64,000 bases of DNA, from NCBI GenBank assembly GCA_946811185.2, contig OX328105.1:51460845-51524844 (forward strand), written 5' to 3'. Below the pieces are notes generated by a model, which saw nothing but the letters and a program-made list of their open reading frames with translations, was not told where the DNA came from and searched no databases. Position 1 is the first letter of the stretch. Each line of letters opens with the position of its first letter. The stretch comes from Hippopus hippopus (taxonomy: Eukaryota; Mollusca; Bivalvia; Cardiida; Cardiidae). A program made the position numbers and the translations under genes. This document shows, piece by piece, positions 37,501-52,500 of this stretch.

Positions 37501-40500
37501 GTTGTTGTTGCATGTCTAGAGTGGTAAGGTTTTTGAATACATTGAGAAAAAAGAGAAAATGCTGATAACCAGCATCTTATTCTTTTCCCACAATGTAATC
37601 TACCCTTTTAAAACTTATTATTTGAATGACATTCTATCTACTGTTTGTTAATGCTCCCAGAGTGGACAAGGTCAATATTTTGTCTTTTAGTGGAGAGTTG
37701 ATAGGTTAAAATTTTGAAGTATGACTTGTGTAAATTTCAAGTACAAGTTTCATGATTACATCAGGTATTACTGGAGAAGGTGTAAAGGCATTCTGTCGAG
37801 GGTCTGCGGTGGAAATGTTGGATGAGATTCTCTCAGGACATGTTGAGCATCATAGGAGAGGCACACACGAGGCAGTGTTTCCATCTACGATATTTCAACT
37901 GAGAAAGGAAAATGCTAGCCACAGTGCAGCTAGTCTCATTGAAGATTGTATGGTGCAGTTATCTCTACAAGGCATTATGGGTAAAGTTTTAATGTACATT
38001 ATGTGATTCATTTGCTATTTTTTTCTTGATAATTTTTGTGGTATTTCATTATTAAACTAGTGCTCATGCTTCAAGTTTATTCTTATGAAAAAGAGAAGTA
38101 GTTATTCTCTTAACTGTTTAGCTGCTACATTTACACTAATGATCAAGATCAGACTGCACAGAACTAGCAGTCTGATTTTGGATCTACACTTTCTGCTATG
38201 GAAACATTTTTCTGATGAAAAGAAGTTTGAAAAAGCAATACTTGAATTTGACCAGTTACTGTTGTCCAAAAATGTTCATCTCATTTATTCAGCACTTTGT
38301 AGCTTAAATATATGAGTTTTTTTTTTTTTTTTTTGTTTTGTTTTTCGTTTGAACTCCTTCATTGTTTCATTTCTTAATATTTTATGACAAAAAAAAAACC
38401 TTGTAATAATGAGTAGTTTCACCTTTTGCCACAATTTTTCTATTTGTATCTTTGTATTTAATCTTAACCCTTTCTGAAACAACCAATTGTAATTGCAAAC
38501 AACAAATTTGAGATTGGTACAAATGAGCTGTAGCTTTCGAATAGGGTGGAAAGCATGGTGGGAAAAGGAGAAAATGCTGGTTACCAGCATTTTCTCCTTT
38601 TCTCACAATGTTTTCAAAAGCCTTCTTCCTCAGGGTTGTTAAAACTCGGGATTGTGTTATAAAGCGTTACTTCATATGGGTTATCTACATTTTAATAGGT
38701 TGTTTTCAGAGTTGACTTCTGCAGATTTCTCAGAAAGGAATGAAATAATGTTTTTCCAGACAAAATAAGTTCCCAACCAACCCACTGCCTAACAATCATT
38801 TGTCTTCAGGACCCTAAGGAAGACAGCTTTTGCAAACATAGTGGAAAAGGAGAAAATTCTGTTCCTTTAAAGTTGTATATCCTTTCAAAGAAAAACCACT
38901 TCACTTGAGCTGCAATTAATTTTTCATCATCAGAGGTTTTCAGTTTTGATTGGCCCAGATTTTTGTGGTCTGGTAAAGGGATAAAGAAATCTTTACACTG
39001 TAGGAAGGGATTTACCCTTGATTCTCAGCACATTTTATATGCTGCCAGATTTACACATGCTTTGAAAGCAAGTTCTCCTTTAGCCAGTGTGTTTTGCATG
39101 TATTGAAAAAATTATATCCTTTCTTTAATTAATAGGTACCTTACAAAGTAGGGAAAGCTTTCCACTGGAATCCCAGCACATGTTACATGCGGCCAGGTAC
39201 TCTGATGCTTTGCTGACAGCACTGGGTGGGGAGTTAAGCAAATGTTTTGATCCAGAGATTCAGGTCAATCCAAACTATGTGATACCGAAACTGTATACTA
39301 ACCAGGAACTAGAGCAGGTCACAGTGCTGATGTTATTGGGCCATGAGATTCTGAAGACATCAGGACTCTTTGTTGGTAAGCCTTTAGCCCTGAAAGTGCC
39401 TTTTACAACTTTGTATACCTTTGCAGACTTCACAAAATGTGCATCTGATCTTTGATCTACAGCGCTGGCTTTGCTTAGACTTTCTTGATAACAGCAGCTT
39501 AAAATTGCATTTTTTTTCACTTATTTTTAGCCTGTTTGGCACTCAATTTTTTGCTCAACTCACCTGAGCATGAAATTTGAAAGTTTTACATACATGTAGA
39601 TGTAAGTTGAGAAATCTCTGAATGTAAATTCTGAAGTTTTAGACATTTCCATTCTATCTTCTTTTAAAATCAGTCTTAAAGCTGTCCTACCATCCGTTTC
39701 ATAGATAAAACTTACTGGTTGAGGATAAACTCATGGCGCCAAGTATAGGAAGCGAGGGCCTTGGTCTCTTTTCATATATGTGAGCGGTGCTCTGTGGAAA
39801 GGGGGCTTAATGCACCAACAAAACGTATTGACTCATTTCGGCCTGTGTAGACTACGCAGGCTGACCTGGGTCAAATGTCTTTGCTATCAGTTCATTTTCT
39901 GAGTATCAAAGAATCAGTCTACTATATGATTCAGTTTGTATCATGGAGGTGCATTAAACCCTATTTTGCTAGATTGCCTCTAATATGGAATTATTACTTG
40001 CCTGTAATAATAGAAAAAAGGAAGTGCTCAAGTATTTCTCAGTAGATGGCTTTATGCTATGCAAGAAGACTATAGAGATTGGTTAGGTTGTACTAGATGT
40101 CCAGGGTCTACATTCACCAACCATTCTTAAAGGCCCAGTAAAGGCCAAAATATCAAAGCAGGTGTTATAATACATTTAAATTTACATCATACCACTTAAA
40201 AGTATGGAAAATATTGTGGAGATGACAGTCTGATATCGTGTAGTCGTGCCATATTTTAGTCGCTGGCAGAAAAAAGAAATTTAAAAATCAGGCAAAAAGT
40301 AAACAAAAGACACAGCTACCTTTTAGCTTTTAACCTAGTTTTGAAATTAATTTCTCTGTCAACGACTAACACTTGGACTGACAGTACAATGACAGATTGT
40401 CATCTTCACAATAATTTCAATACTTTTACATGGCAAGATATAAATTCAAATGCTCTGAACTCTTTACCACATGACAAAATTTTAGACTCGTTAATATTGA

Positions 40501-43500
40501 AAGAATGTACAGATGACAATATAAATTTGGCTCTAATGATAGAATTTGTTTTTAATTGGGTAGAAAACATAGTGGGAAAAGGGGAAAATGCTGGTTACCA
40601 GCATTTTCTCCTTTTCCCACTATATTTTCAAAAGCCTTCTTTGTCAGGGTCGTTAAAACTCAGGATTGTGTGGTAAAGAATTTAACACCGGCTCTTTACT
40701 TTTTGCCTTTGTTGTCACTTTAAGTTCTTTCTAACACTGATTCTAGATTTAGAAAGTAAAGCAATTTCTGATCGGCTAAACCATTTGGATAAGCTAATCA
40801 GAAGTTGTGTTACTTTCAAATTCAGAAAACTGTTGAGAAATAGACAAGGAATGTTCTTTAGAATGGTTGAGGAATTCGGACTTGGGTTTGAAAGCATATA
40901 ACTTAAACCAGAGATAATAGTGGGTTGTAGCTTTTGCCATATGGACTAAATACATAAAAGAGAATGAAAACAATGGAATATTGCAATTAATGTTTAAATG
41001 ATAACTGAAGTATCTCCCTTTAACACATTCCTCTCTCTCCGTCAATCATTGTTTCAACTATGGTCATGTGGGAAAGCAGCCAGTGGCTTGGGAGGAATAA
41101 TGTGCAAAAGTACTTGTGAAATAAACTCCAGGAAAGCATAGATAGAAGCACTGGCTGCTGCAATATTACTGAAATGATGTTAAAAATGGTGTTACAAACC
41201 ATTCAGTCAATCAACTCTTTTAACACAGGTACTTTTTTTCTTTTTTCAGGGAAGATTCTAAACATGATTCCGTACAGTAAAACACAACAAGCCTTGCCTT
41301 TTGCTGAAGGTTTAGAGCTGCTGGGTATGAAATGGCTACCCTCCCTATCTACCTCACAAGCCAAAGAAGTTACACCTTATGAAGTAGGAGACAAGTTGTG
41401 GAAACAGAGTCTCCACACTTTGATGAATGGTACAGTGTTTTATATTTTGCCTGATTCCTTTAGTATTTTACCAAATGACAAACTTTTAGGCTTGTTAAAA
41501 GTGAAAAACATTTGCAAATGACCAATCAGATGTAGATGAAAGTATAGGATTTGTCTGTAAAAGGCTAGAAAACATTGTAGGAAAAGAAGAAAATGCTGGT
41601 TTTTAAATGCTTTTTCCTTCAGGGTGGTTAAAACACTGGATTGTTTAGGAAAGGGTTAATGCTTTATCAAACAGTATTGGGTTTTACCGTAACCAACATT
41701 TTGTCCTTTTTCCACAATCTTTTTCACTCTCTCTGGAACAACAATCAATTTTTGATTCTCATTTTCTGTCTTTGGAAAATGCTTGACCAATCTTAAACTT
41801 TTTTGTTTGGTAGTGTGATTTTTTTCATTTGAAAATGTTCATAGGCGTGTAGTTGATGCATAAATATGCAAGAGCTTTCTTTTTGTACATGATGATCAAA
41901 GAGTTTTTAGCCATGTTATTTCCAGAGCTATTTCATGTTTGATGCTCCCTTTTTCATGGATACTGGATGTAGACAGTGTCCAGTTTCTTATAATCTTGAT
42001 TTACTCTAGATGCATCATTGTCAAAGAAGTTCTGAAACCTACAAGATCAATAAATTCATGACTTTGCAAAAGAGAAAACTGAAGTACTAGGCTTTAATTT
42101 TTCAGAACCCTGTATGGTTTTAGCTCTTAGAGGAGTAAATGCATTCGAGAAGCTTGACAGAATTATTCAACCTCGCCCCAGTGGGGATGGATCCTCCCAC
42201 CTAGACATGCTACATTCCAGAAACGCAGAGGAGGCATACACATTTGTGCGACTCTTCTTCACAGAAAGGGAGCTGTTCTCTGATCCCATGTCCAGACCAA
42301 TGCTTCCATTTATACCCAAATTTTCTTCTCATGGTGCGGGAGAAATACCATCAGAGTAAGTCCACATTGTACAATGATATATATGGTATCAAGGATCTTT
42401 CATTGACTCTTTACTTAATGACAAAAAATTTAGACTAATCTTTCTTGAAAGCCTTTGCAGACCAACGTAAGAAAATAAGTTTAAATTAACTTAATGACTG
42501 ATTTCATTTTGTTTGATATAGCAAAGATGCAAAGAAGAGTCCAAGTCAATAATTTATTTTCCCCTGCTGAAGGCAAGGGGATATAGTTTTTACATTGTCT
42601 GTCCAGACAGATATCTGCTAAAATCCTTGACAAAAATTGATGAAACTTCATACATGTGTTCCTTAATATGATAGTGCCCTGATATGTTTTTTTTTTTTAT
42701 TTATTTAATGCTGTGTCCTGGAGAAAGAGCGCTTGATGTATATTTCCATTATCAACCAATATTTCTTTAACTACTGGACAAAATTTTATGAAACTTCTTA
42801 TTGATATTGTATATCATAAGCCACAGTCAATCATTATTTTTTTCTATTTAATGAAATGCCTTGTCGTGGAAAGGGGGCTTAATGTATAATTCCGTTTAAG
42901 ATCAATAACAAAAAGGCCACATGTACATTGAAAATACAAGACCTTTCATATGTTTGTATCAATTAAAGGTCTGTTTTGGATGGGGATATCATTTCAATGA
43001 TATAACTTGTTTTCAAAGCAGCAGAAGAAAACCCACAGCTCAACAGACCTATCCATATGAAGAATCTATTTTTGACATCATGTTATCTGGACCAAGACCA
43101 TTCACAACATTTCTAGTCATCAAGCCACGAGCGTTTAAGCGGCACCTAACCAAGATCCTAAAGAAACTATCTCAAGAGGGCTTCAAGCTTGTTGGTTTGA
43201 AATTACTGGTTTTGGATGAGGAGAGGGCTAAGCTGATAGTGCCAAATGATGTAGCGGTATGCTCAATAAACTTGTTATCTTGCCTACGGACAAATTTGAA
43301 ATATGCCAATCTCTTACAAAGGGGATTTAAATCTATACCAAACAATAAAATTTTGGATTCAACCAAATTTAAAGTATTTACAGATGACAAATTAAATGCA
43401 GCTCCAATTTTTGTGGATAATGAAATTATTTTTTGATAATCTGATAGATAGATAGATAGATTTATTAGTATATTCAGGCCACCGGCCCATTATACATATA

Positions 43501-46500
43501 TAAAAAGTGTACAATATATTAACAATAGTTATCGTTAGATATTTAAATTTACATTTTACCAAGAAAATATACACAGATCTCCTGTTTACCAAATAAACCC
43601 TGACTATATGGTCTTGAGTGCTCTTTCTGAGTATTTTCGCTTTTTTCTACGTGAATGTTTTCTACAAGATTATTTCCCTTCGTTTCAGTCACAGTTAATT
43701 TGTCGTCTGCAAATACTTTCAATTTTGACCAGATCAATATTCTAATGTAATAGTCTGAAGCAATATACATGTATCAATAGTACAGTCAAACATAAATTCA
43801 CCTTTGATGGGAAAGATAGAAGAAGAAGAAGAAGAAAATGATAATAATAATAAATGTATATATCCCTCGACCCTTTACCAAATAAAGCCTGGTTATATAA
43901 CCATGAATTGAGGTAAGCAGCAAATGCTTTAACCGAGTATTTTTACTTTTCCTACAATGTTTCCTACATGATCAATTCCTATCGTTCAAGCTTCAATTAT
44001 TTGTCGTCTGCGAATACTTTCAATTTGGATCAGATCAGTATTTTTAGTCTAGTAAATAGTTTAAAGCACTATACATGTATGAAATGTGTACAGTTGATTA
44101 AATAGAGTTATCATCAAGCATCAATTAACATTTAACCAAACATTTAATGTACAAATCCCTCGACCCTTTACCAAATAAATCCTGGATATGTAGCATTGTA
44201 GACTGGGGAGCATTTTTCTACAATGTTTTCCACAAGATCAATTCCCATTGTTTCAGCTGCTATTGATTTGTCATCTGCAAATACTTTCAATTTGAACAAA
44301 ATTAATATTTTCTAGTCTAAATAGTTTTATGCAATATACATGTAACAATAATTGTAGTTATATAATACAATAATTATATACATTTAATAAGAAAAGAGAT
44401 ACAAGCACATATCTCTCGACCCTTTACCAAATAAACCCTGGTTATATAGCCTTGAGGTGAGGAAAGCAAGAAACGCTTTAACTGAGTATCTTCACTTTTT
44501 CCTACAATGTTTTCTTTAGGATCAAATCCCATCTTTCCAGCTTCAGTTATTTGTCGTCTGCAAATACTTTCAATTTGGGCTGGGTCACTATTTCCTAGTC
44601 TACGGCCCTTTACCAAATAAATCCTGGTTATGTTGCATTGAAGAGTGGGAAGCATTTTCCTACAATGTTTTCTACAAGATCAATTACCATTGCTTCTGCT
44701 GCTGTTCATTTATCGTTTGCAAATACTTTCAATTTGAACAAGATCAATATTATGTAGTCTAAATAGTTTAATGCAATATGCATGTAACAATAATTATAAA
44801 CAAACATAAATGTACATTTAATAAGAAAAAGAGATACAAGTACTTATTCCTCGACCCTTTACCAAATGAACCCTGGTCGTATAGCCTTGAGGTTGGGAAA
44901 GCTGGAAACGCTTTAACTAAGTATTTTCACTTTTTCCTACAATGTTTTCTATTAAATCAAATTCCATCGTACCAGCATCAGTTTTTGTCGTCTGCAAAGA
45001 CTCTCAATTTCAGCTGGATCAGTATTATAATCTGTAGAAGTAACCTGTATGTGCTTCTTTACTTACCTACTTACTACTCATTAATTGCACCTCCTGACAC
45101 ATAGGGCAGTTTCCAGCCCTCTTAGTCATGGGCCAGTCTCTGGATGGTCCCTCAGGTCTCATACAAGGTCCTCATCTTCAGCTCGACTGTTCATTGCCAA
45201 GTTGTTTTCCTCCGGGACCATATTCACCGACCGTTTTGTGTCATTCTTACTCTTATTCTAGATGCAGAGAGAAATACTTCTGATCAGAAGTTGTGTTACT
45301 GTCAATCTCAGGAAATTCTTGAGAAAAGGACTTTGAATGTTCTTAAGAATGGTTTGTAAATATGGGCTACGACCTAGTTTCCTTTTTCATTCAGAAGTCC
45401 AGTGGGTGGCTGGGGACCATGTGCTTCATTATGTTACAAATGCACATACAACTTTTCAAACCCCAAGCATAGCCTATTTTTTTTTATTATTTAAAATGAT
45501 GCAGAAAATGAAAGCTTTTAGCCCGCAATTACTTGTTTACTCTATTTCTCACAGTGTTCTCCATATCACATTCTTTGTGTAGATGTATCACCTGTGTCAC
45601 TTGCAATTTACAATGAGCAAATACCCTGTATAGAGATCAGTTAACTGTTTACCAAACGACAAAATTATAGACTGGTCCAAATTGAAAGAATTTGCAGACG
45701 ACAAAATAAATGTGACTTAAAAAATTGAAATTTGGTTTGGGAAGGGTAGAAAACATGGTGGGAAAAGGAGAAAATGCTGGTGACCAGCATTTTCTCCTTT
45801 TCCCACCATGTTTTCAAAAGGCTTCTTCCTCAGCGTCGTTAAAAGTCGGGATTGTGTGGTAAAGAGTTAAACTGAAGTGTTTTCTAGCTTTAAAGAGCTA
45901 AATAAATGACATGTATATTCTTTGCCAGTACAAGAGATTTGAAGTCCTGTGTGGCGTAGTGTAGGACTCGTAACCTGTTGGTCCAGGGATTGAGCCACAC
46001 CACTCAATCAACAAGAGATGCAGATACTGCAACCTCAAGTCTGTTTTTCACCAGAATACAAATTGAATCTTACAAACAAGTGGATAGTTTAGATTCAAAA
46101 TCAGACTGTACATCCTGTGCAGTTTGATCTTGATCTAGACTGTTCAAAGAAGTATGTAAAACTAAGTTTAGTGTGTTGTTTGTCAGTTCCTTCTTTTTCT
46201 TTTGCCAGGTTGATGTTAAAGATCAGCACTTGCAGTATCTGACCTCAGGTCCATGCATGTGTGTCAGTGTCCTTAGAGAGAATGCAGTGAAAAAGTTACT
46301 AGATTTGTTAGGTCCTGAGGACGCTCTCAGTGCACGACGGCAGAGTCAGTTTTACTGGCGTGGAGTTTTTGGCATAGATTCAGTGCGCAATGGTATTTTT
46401 GGTAAGTTTTGAAGCCTTTCGATTTGATCAAGTCTAGAACTATACTGTCTGGTAAGAATAAACTTTAGATCTGCAATTTCTTTCTTTTTTGCAAAGTCTG

Positions 46501-49500
46501 AGTCTAGATTTGAATTTATTTCTGTATCGGAACCATGAATGAAACCAAAAGCTTGAGTATAAAATCAGTTGAGCATGAATTCAAGTGTAGAAGCTGGGCT
46601 CTATTGTTTTTTTGGATTACTGGAATCAGCCTGCCTCACTGTCCATCGTGCTGGTATGTACATAGGTATACATATATGTGATTCACAATTACCCACTTCA
46701 GTTTTACTGTCATTGTTTTGAATTTAAGTTCATATACAAACCACATTTAAACAAAACTTATTAACCACCACTTTAAAAAATTTTATTTATTGGCACTTGC
46801 TCTAAAAACACTGAAAAGGCTGATTTTTCTGACATGATTATCAAACACTTATTTCCAAAATTCTAAACAGGTAATAAAATGTAATGCAGTAACCTATCTC
46901 ATGACAATTTGTAGATTTTGCTCATCAGTATTACAGTTATTATTCAAAACGGGTGGTTTGCAAATTTTAGTGTATTAACCAGAAACTATAAATGTGTATG
47001 GCTTAAATTTGGAATGTTGGTTCATACGCATAAACAAGTTATCTCCCTATGAAGTTTTATATTTTTTATATTTCTGACATTTTGATATGAGTGTTTTTCA
47101 TACTAGGGCCAAGCCCCAATGGCGCAGTCTGTAGCATACGGGACTCAAGAACAGGGGGTCACTGGTTCAATCCCTGCCTTGGCCAGTTTCTTTCTGAGGA
47201 TTGATGATAGTCATTGCAACAGGATTTATTCCTCTCTCACTACTGATCAATGTTTTGATGATGGTTATGTGGGAAAGCAGCCAGTGGCTTGAAAAGAATA
47301 TTGTGCGGAGTACTGGTAAATGAAACTCCAGGAAAGCATGGATAGGTGCACTGGCTGCCAAGATATAACTGAAATAATGTTGAAAACAGCATTAAACACC
47401 ATACAATCAATCAGTTTTCATATTGGGTTTTAGTATCTGTCCTATTCAAGGTAATACATGGGATAAGTCTGTTTTTTGTTTTCATTCTGTACAGTCTGGT
47501 TTTGATCTATACTTTTTGCAGATGTAATCTTTATACATTGTGGGTGAAGCACTAACAGTGCTTTTTATACGTTTCTTTAAAGCATCCAGAAGTTTTAAAG
47601 AAGCTGTGGAGCATCAAAAGGTGTTCTTCCCAGATGGACTGTGTTGTGAAGAATTGGACATCCTTACAGCTGAACAGGTGCAGATTTTCAACCTTTAACC
47701 TTTGCACTTAAAAGACTATTTTAATCATTTGACATTTAAATGTAGCCTTGTCCAAATTTGAAGCATTTGCAAACGACAGCTGAAATGTTGCTCAAATGAT
47801 GGAGTTATCTTTCATGGGGTAGGAAACATTATGGGAAAAGGAGAAAATGCTTATAACAAGGAATATTTTTAGAAAGGCTTCTTTCTCAGGGTGGTGAAAA
47901 CTCAGGATTGTGTGTTAAAGGTTAAAGACCAACCAAAGGCTATAAGATATTGCAGAGTGGACAAATATTTGAAAGAGAGTAAAACATCTTTTTTCTTAAC
48001 CCTGTACCAAACAATCCTGTGTTTTGATGCTAGAAGAGAGTGCTTCTAGAACATGGGAAAAGAAGAAAATGCTGGTTACCACCTGTTACGATTGTTCATA
48101 TAGGTATATCTTGCAGAATATTCAGTTTTGTTTTTTTTTCCTTTTAATTTCCTTGTATTGAATTGATATTTCAGGCTTTTACTTCTACAATGAAAAGCTT
48201 GTTTGTTATATTGTTTATGGTCTGTTACAGATTAGATGTCTAGCAATAGATGGAGAGATCAACATAAAGCATTCTGTGGAGAGAAAAATAGAAACTCTCT
48301 CTGTGGAGAAGAAAGCTTCTTCAGGTGAAATCTTTTTAAACTCTTTAGAGAGTCAAAGAAAACCAGCAGACATTTTCAGTCCAGATATAAGGCCTAGATA
48401 GTTGCACTTCCAATGTTGCCCTTTTCCAGATTGTTTCTGCAAAGCGAACTGTGTAGGTCACATTTTGTGCAGGTTAATCTTGATCTACAGTGACAACAGC
48501 AAGTAAACCAAAGGAGCTTTTAAGGTTAAATTTTTACCTTTTTGAAAACAAAATTTAAATGGCTTCTGTATGTTAATGTACAGGTTTATTTGGCTTTTTA
48601 AATTTTTTACAGTAACAATAGAGTCAAGTTCAGTTCAAACTCTTCACCAGGTGACAAAATTTTAGATTGTCCATATTGAAAATATTTGCAGACCATAATT
48701 TTAATGTGGTTCAAATGATTTAGATTTATTTTGATAGGCAAGAAAACATTGTGGGAAAAGAAGAAAATGCTGGTTAGCAGCATTCTCTCCTTTACACATA
48801 TTGTTTTCAATAGCTTTCTGCCCCCCTGTGTTTTCAAAAGCCTTCTACCCTCAGTGTTTTCAAAAGCCTGCTTCCCTAGGGTTGGTAAAAACTCAGGACT
48901 GTGTGGTAAAGGGTTAAACTGGTGTGGCATGCTTTCCTTATAGTTTCTTTCCTATTTGTTGCAGATACTAGTAACTGTGTATCAAATGAAAGTTTTGGAA
49001 TTGGAATTGGTAACATTTATTACCAGAATCTCATTTTTCCTTTATCTCTTCTTTAGTTGACGTCCATGGGCTTTTACAGCAAACAACATGTATTGTTATC
49101 ACGCCAGTACTGATGAAGAAGATGGGATCTCATTACGGTTATGTTGAGGTTATTGAGGGGCTTGTCTCTCAAGGGTAGGTGTACAAACCCTTATCATGCT
49201 GAATTTTATCACAATGACTTTTACAGAAAAAGATTTTGATGAATTGATTTTCATTTAATGAACAATTATTTGACTGGAACCTTTTGTGTAGAAGCGGAGA
49301 GTAGACCAAGATCAGACTGCAAGAATGTGATCAGGTAAAGTTGGGTTAACTTTTTATCAAATGACAAAATTTTACATTTGTTCAAATTTAACACAGCTGC
49401 AGATGACAAATTAAATGTGGCTGTAATGATGAGAGTTATCTCTGAAAGGGTAGAAAACATTGCAGGAAAAGGAGAAAATGATGGTTGCTAGCATTTCCTC

Positions 49501-52500
49501 CTTTTCTTCACTATGCCTTGAAGAGCCTTCTTGCTTGTTGTTGTTAAGACACAGGATTGTTTTGCAAAGGTTTTACTGTGGTGATATGACATGACAATCA
49601 TTGTGTTCAACATTTGAAAAAAAAAGGCTCACTCTTTTCACAACCTCTTCTCAGACTAGGAATATGGAAACTCAGACTCACTTCCCTAACATTTTCAGTT
49701 TTGACTACTGACAAACAGTGGGTTTGTCTTTATTAGCTTGGCTGTTTTTGAAAAAAACATAGAGGATTGTCATAACCCTGGTGTCTTCTGCATTAGCGTT
49801 GTGCAAAACTTTGACATTTTATAATATCTCTGTTGTTCCTGAAGATATGTACTTCAAAGTTGGACTAGTTGTTAACTATTAAAAAGGGAACCCATACATC
49901 AGGTATTTTTGCCACCCTTTTGTCCCTTTTTGACTTAGAATTTTCACAAAAAACCACTGCAGCTGAGCTTTGGCACCCTCTTGTGATGTTTTTGTTTTTT
50001 TAACATACAAAATGTTATAGTCTGCATTTCTCAAGATCAGGAAGCAAAAAACATGTAGTCAGATCTTGATCAGCAGTGGCAGTCTGATCTGAATTTACAG
50101 TGTCTAAAAACCCAACAAAAGTTGTTGCTTAGCATTTTAATTAGGATCATTACTTTCCACAAAATACAGGTTTGAGTTTATTGGGGCCAGAATGGTACAT
50201 TTTACCCAAGAGCAAGCTGAACATTTCTTGTGTCTAATTGATGCTGGTAACTTCCGCCAGGTAAATATCTTTCTTCCATTGGTGTTTATCACTGATCTCA
50301 GCATTGTTTTTGTTATATCATGGTGGCTTGTGTGCATATTAATACCTAACTGAAGTTTCTAATACCAGTACTTTTAAAGAGCTTCTTGTGTCCTAGGTTT
50401 CTGCATGGCTGAGTGGTAAAGCTGTGGGAGCTGTTATGTTGAGGTCAAGAAAATGTGTCATTGTCATAGCCCTTTCTCACCAGTGTTATCATCATTCAAA
50501 AATTTTGACATTTCATAATATCTCTGTCATTACTGTAGATATTAATTCAGACTTGGACTAGTTGTTAACCATCAATATGGAAACCCACACAACAGAGGTG
50601 GGTAACAATCAAATTATTTATGACCCAGTTATGCCCTGTTTTTGACTTAGAAATTTTACTGAAAATTGATCTGTTTCTAAAAGCACCTGCAGCTGAGCAT
50701 TGACACCAGCATGTGGTGCTCTTGCTTTATTTTCACTTCAGAACCAGGGTATTCATAGGAGTGTCATTGGGCAAGACACTTATTTGTCCTTAACCAGTAT
50801 TGGCAAAACCCAGGGACTGTATTCGTCAATCATTTTTCAGAACAGTCTTAGCCTTTTTCTGAAGAATTTTCCGAAATTGAATAAATGGTATAGCCAGTCA
50901 GAAACTATGTTACTTTCAAATTTAGAAAATTCTAGAGAATAATACTAGGAATCTTCTTCAGAAATGTTGGTGAGTATGGACCCCGAACACACATGAATAA
51001 ATATTCTGTAATTTGACTGAAATGATGTTGAAAGTGGTATAAAGTCCAGAGCACTGGTACTGTAGTTATTTTGCTTTTTTCCTACAGGTACCTTTGCTTG
51101 TGTCAGGTGCATCTATTGTTATAGCACTACAAAGAGACAATGCTGTACTGGCATTTGATACCATATTGAGAGAGTAAGTTGTGATTTTGAATTACTTTCT
51201 TGATTATTAGAAAGTGGTCTTAATCCGTTACAACAGAGTAAAATTTTAGACTCCATCACATAGTAAGAATTTACAGATGACAGGTCCAATGTTTTTCAAA
51301 TGATAGTATTGAAGTGAAGGTAGAAAACATTGTGGGAAAAGGAGAAAATGCTGGTCACCAGCATTTTCTCCTTTTGGCACAATGTTTTCAAAGCCTTCTT
51401 TCTCAGGATTGTTATAACTCAGGATTGTGTGGTAAAAGATTAATTCAGTAGTAGTCAATCTGTAATCTGCCAAGCGTTGCTCATTGAGCTTTTGCTGATA
51501 GTGTAGATCAAAGATCAGATTGTGCATGTTAATGGCATTCTCATCTACAGTGAAGTGAGTTTTTTTTATTTTATTTTCTATTGGAAAAGAAATTTGAAAT
51601 TAAAATATTTGGGTTTTTACCACTTGATGGAAATTACTTTCATACCCCCTCACCATGTCTGTCTGTCAGCCTGTTCGTCTGTCAATCCATCCATATTTTT
51701 GTTTCTGTTCTCTAACTCAAAAGCTGTTTGACCTAGGACCTTGAAACTTTATACATGTGCTGGTCATGACCCAAGGAGGTGCCCTATTGTCTTGGGGTCA
51801 CATGGGTCAAAGATCAAGGTCACAACTGAACTTTGTTCTAAAATTGTTTCCGTTCTCTAACTCAATACTGTTTGACCTAGGACCCTGAAACTTTGTACAA
51901 GTGCTGCTCATGACCCAAGGAGGTGCCTTATTGTTTTCGGTTCACATGGGTCAAAAGTGAAGGTCACAAGGGAACTTTGTCTTGAAAATCATTTCCACTC
52001 TCTGATTGTGCTGCTTCCATTACAAGGTGCTTGTGGAGTGTATTTGTCCGCTTTGCAACAGTTGTAATTCAATAAAATATTTGCAAAAAGAGCATATGAC
52101 TTGGAATGATTGTTTTCTAAATCACTGGTTAAAAATCCAGGAATACACAGATAGATGCTCTGACCACCATGATTTGACTGAAATAGTGTTGAAAATTGTT
52201 TTAACTCTTATTAAAATACAAAACTTCATACATGTCTGAATTCAGAAAATTTTTAGAAAATGAACTAAAAGTGGTTCAAATAGTGTGATTTTTTCTAAAA
52301 CTTGTGTAAAACATTGTTGGAAAAGGAGAAAATACTGGTTACCAGTATTTTCTCCTTTTTCCAAACAGTTTTAACCCTTACCAAATGACATAATTCTAGA
52401 CTTGCCCTATTTTAAAGCATTTGCAGGTGCCAAATGTTGATTTTTGTCTTTGATAGGGTAGAAAACAATGCGGAAAAAGGAGAAAATGCTAGTTTCCAGC

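Noticed and set aside
43580..45040. CRISPR-like array
   Set aside because: Units are about 200-290 bases, imperfect and homologous throughout; this is a tandem MITE array in a eukaryotic intron.
47106..47185. tRNA gene
   Set aside because: Internal promoter boxes are present but no cloverleaf acceptor stem closes, and the SINE body and tail follow directly.
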